A model generated the notes under the pieces. That model had not been told where the DNA came from, searched no databases, and worked only from the letters and a program-made list of their open reading frames with translations. A stretch of DNA of 64,000 nt. Origin: Paramacrobiotus metropolitanus (lineage: Eukaryota; Tardigrada; Eutardigrada; Parachela; Macrobiotidae). The stretch spans positions 186,001 through 250,000 of the forward strand of contig NW_026570268.1 in assembly GCF_019649055.1 (NCBI RefSeq). Direction: 5' to 3'. This document shows, in pieces, positions 62,450-64,000 of this stretch. The stretch's first letter is position 1, and every line of letters begins with the position of its first letter. The translations under genes and the position numbers were made by a program.

Positions 62450-62800
62450 CAATCGCACTCGTCTGTGGTGTAATTATACGGAGTTTCTTGTGTGCCGCGC
62501 AGGCGCAGCCCGTGGGTTCGTCTCACTCTGATGTAGATCGGCCTGATATTCATGCAAAATGCTTTCTACACTTTGTTCTTCCTTTTTATTAAGCACCCAA
62601 GTAGAAAGAGTTGGTTTTTAATCGGTAAACTGAATTTGAAGAGAACTTCCCAAAAAAATTCGCAGCAGAGCAAAATCACGTTGCACACTGGAAGGCTGCC
62701 ATTTGTTCACCACGGGAAGCGTTGAAATTCGTAGTTTTTAAGTTTTCAGTTCATTTATTTTTGTTAACTGTTTCAATAAGTGAAAAGCAAACAAAACGCG
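62450..62800. other. Spacer between PA2G4 and the PRPF8 fragment
   Basis: Contains the 3' untranslated region of PA2G4. The C-terminal exons expected for PRPF8 are not here. Confidence 0.45.
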
Positions 62801-62807
62801 TCCGCAC

Positions 62808-63710
62808 CGATGGCGCGGACGCGCCACTCGGCGCGCGAGGAGAACCACTGCGTCTCGTAGTTGGACGTCGTCGTCGTCACGATGGCGTCGCCGGACTTCG
62901 TGGTGGTCTTCGTTGCGACAGCGGTTAAATTGGACTGCTCGCGCGTCTGCTTCTCGATCTCGGCAATCTGCTGGCGCTGCGCCGAGGAGGCGGAGATCTC
63001 CATGCCGAGGATGATGTCGCGGATCTCCGACTGCGTCAGCGAGGCCACGTTCCCGTTCTTCTTCCCGTAATCAGCCACAATCACGTCGTTCAACGCCACT
63101 TCCACCTGCACAAAATTTCACATTGATTTACATACATTAATGCATCAGGATATCATGATAAATAATAAGAAAGTAAATATACAAAAACAAATACGGAAAA
63201 TAATCAGCAATAATATTATAAAATGCTTATGCAACGACCTTGATCCATTGTTCGTCGGTGAGCGTGGGCCAGATGTGCGGCTCGGTGATGGTGGTCTTGT
63301 CCGGCTTGAGCACCACCTTGGTCCGCTCCGTGTTGACATGCAGCGCGCGTAAAATCAGGACCAAACGCGAAAAGGCGGTGTAGGAGGAGATGTTCTTCAG
63401 CCAGTCGTCGTAGAGGTTGAACAAGACCATCTGCAGCTCGGTGGCCCTCAGCACCATGTCGCCCAGCTGCTCCACCTTCAGCACCGACTGAAAGGGCAGC
63501 TGCAGTTCACTGCCCTTGATGACATACGTTGGGGAAGTCCAGAAGATGCACTTCCAACGGGTCCAGCACGCCCGTGCGCGTCACGATGATCTGCTCGGGC
63601 TGCTCCTCCACCGGCAGCGAGCGGATCAGCGCCGCCACTTCCTCGGCCGTCTTCCACTTGACTAACTGACCCAGACGCTTCTGCCCGGCCCACACCGAAG
63701 TATGGATCAC
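62808..63710 (-). pseudogene. PRPF8: PRPF8 C-terminal fragment with a frameshift
   Basis: PRPF8 is the central protein of the spliceosome. Two exons are seen. The first, 63,710-63,239, reads from [12 protein letters not shown] to W-I-K, the RNase H-like to linker region of the protein. The second, 63,105-62,808, reads V-E-V-A-L-N-D to W-R-V-R-A-I. Acceptors (TTTAG, TTTGTGCAG) and donors (AAG/GTCGTT, ATCG/GTGCGG) are in place. Identity to animal PRPF8 is very high, but the first exon has one base too many near 63,525-63,532 (472 bases instead of 471), which shifts the frame. The following JAB1/MPN domain is absent downstream and PA2G4 lies there instead. On the other side a plus-strand gene begins 169 bases away. 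It may be a partial duplicate; if the extra base is an assembly error, the gene could still be interrupted by a long intron. Confidence 0.7.
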
Positions 63711-63878
63711 CTAAACACGGGATATTATTACGTTTGAACTGACAAAATTTACAAAAAAGTTTCCAAATTCCAAGGAAAAATTCAAAATAAAAAAGACGGA
63801 AACTTAATCTTAATAATTTACCAAAATTCTATTAAATGTGATACCAAAATTACCAGGAATTTAACTGACAATTTAAAG

Positions 63879-64000
63879 ATGATGTTTCCAGGACATCCCG
63901 GTTTTTATGTGCCTAATCAGCAGTTTCAGCAGGGCAACATGTCGGGTGTGATGTCCGTCCTGCCAAATTGGACGGCTTTTCCGCAACAAATGGCTGCGTA
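63879..64000 (+). CDS. Start of a divergent gene, Q/G/P-rich N-terminus
   Basis: ATG-ATG at 63,879 opens a frame that runs off the window (40 codons seen), with P-G-H-P-G-F-Y-V-P and Q-Q-F-Q-Q motifs. No family can be assigned from this much. Its start, 169 bases from the PRPF8 exon on the other strand, is another sign that the PRPF8 piece is a fragment. Confidence 0.4.
   Translation, partial: MMFPGHPGFYVPNQQFQQGNMSGVMSVLPNWTAFPQQMAA

Overview
The window is animal (metazoan) nuclear DNA. It has intron-containing genes with GT..AG introns, many only 58-170 bases long, and animal-type families (PA2G4/EBP1, PRPF8, BTB-BACK proteins). It is also heavily loaded with mobile DNA. The short introns suggest an invertebrate with compact genes; I cannot name the phylum from sequence alone.

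Layout. (1) About 1-25,909, minus strand: one side of a giant Ty3/gypsy-type retroelement. From right to left it has a candidate 5' LTR edge and primer-binding site, a 1.3 kb leader, a long coiled-coil Gag, protease, RT-RNase H and integrase. After pol come about 12 kb of further open frames that are not envelope-like. These include a six-times repeated helical module, several helical hairpins, a zinc ribbon and unrecognised folded domains. Two strong 3' splice sites stand in front of post-pol cistrons. The element runs off the left edge, so its 3' LTR is not seen. (2) 26.5-30.8 kb: a 102-bp repeat, a small three-exon BTB gene and a palindromic satellite-like array. (3) 30,782-34,425 and 41,943-46,996: two foldback-type elements. 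Each has long inverted arms built from short tandem repeats (42-bp units in one, 32-bp in the other), related termini (TGTGACCGG / TGTAACCG) and a perfect 6-bp target duplication. The first holds a PIF/Harbinger-like fragment. The second encloses a gene for an Ulp1-like protein that has lost its catalytic His and Cys. (4) 34.6-41.8 kb: a cellular or transposon-derived gene with an intact-looking Ulp1/C48 protease domain and a C-terminal PHD finger. (5) 48,264-56,209: a complete young env-bearing Ty3/gypsy element. Its two 324-bp LTRs differ at one base, it has a 4-bp target duplication, and gag-pol-env lie in one frame broken by one stop codon. (6) 57.1-64 kb: a second palindromic array, a BTB-BACK (BTBD3/6-like) gene, a nine-exon PA2G4 gene with an unusual AT-hook plus helix-turn-helix tail, a PRPF8 fragment carrying a one-base frameshift, and the start of a divergent new gene.

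The most interesting items are the giant retroelement with its large non-envelope post-pol region and splice signals, the paired foldback family with a captured pseudo-protease gene, and the DNA-binding tail on PA2G4. Nearly all reading-frame changes in the giant element go in the same direction (apparent loss of one base). This could reflect assembly deletions, programmed slippage or decay, so protein boundaries there are provisional.
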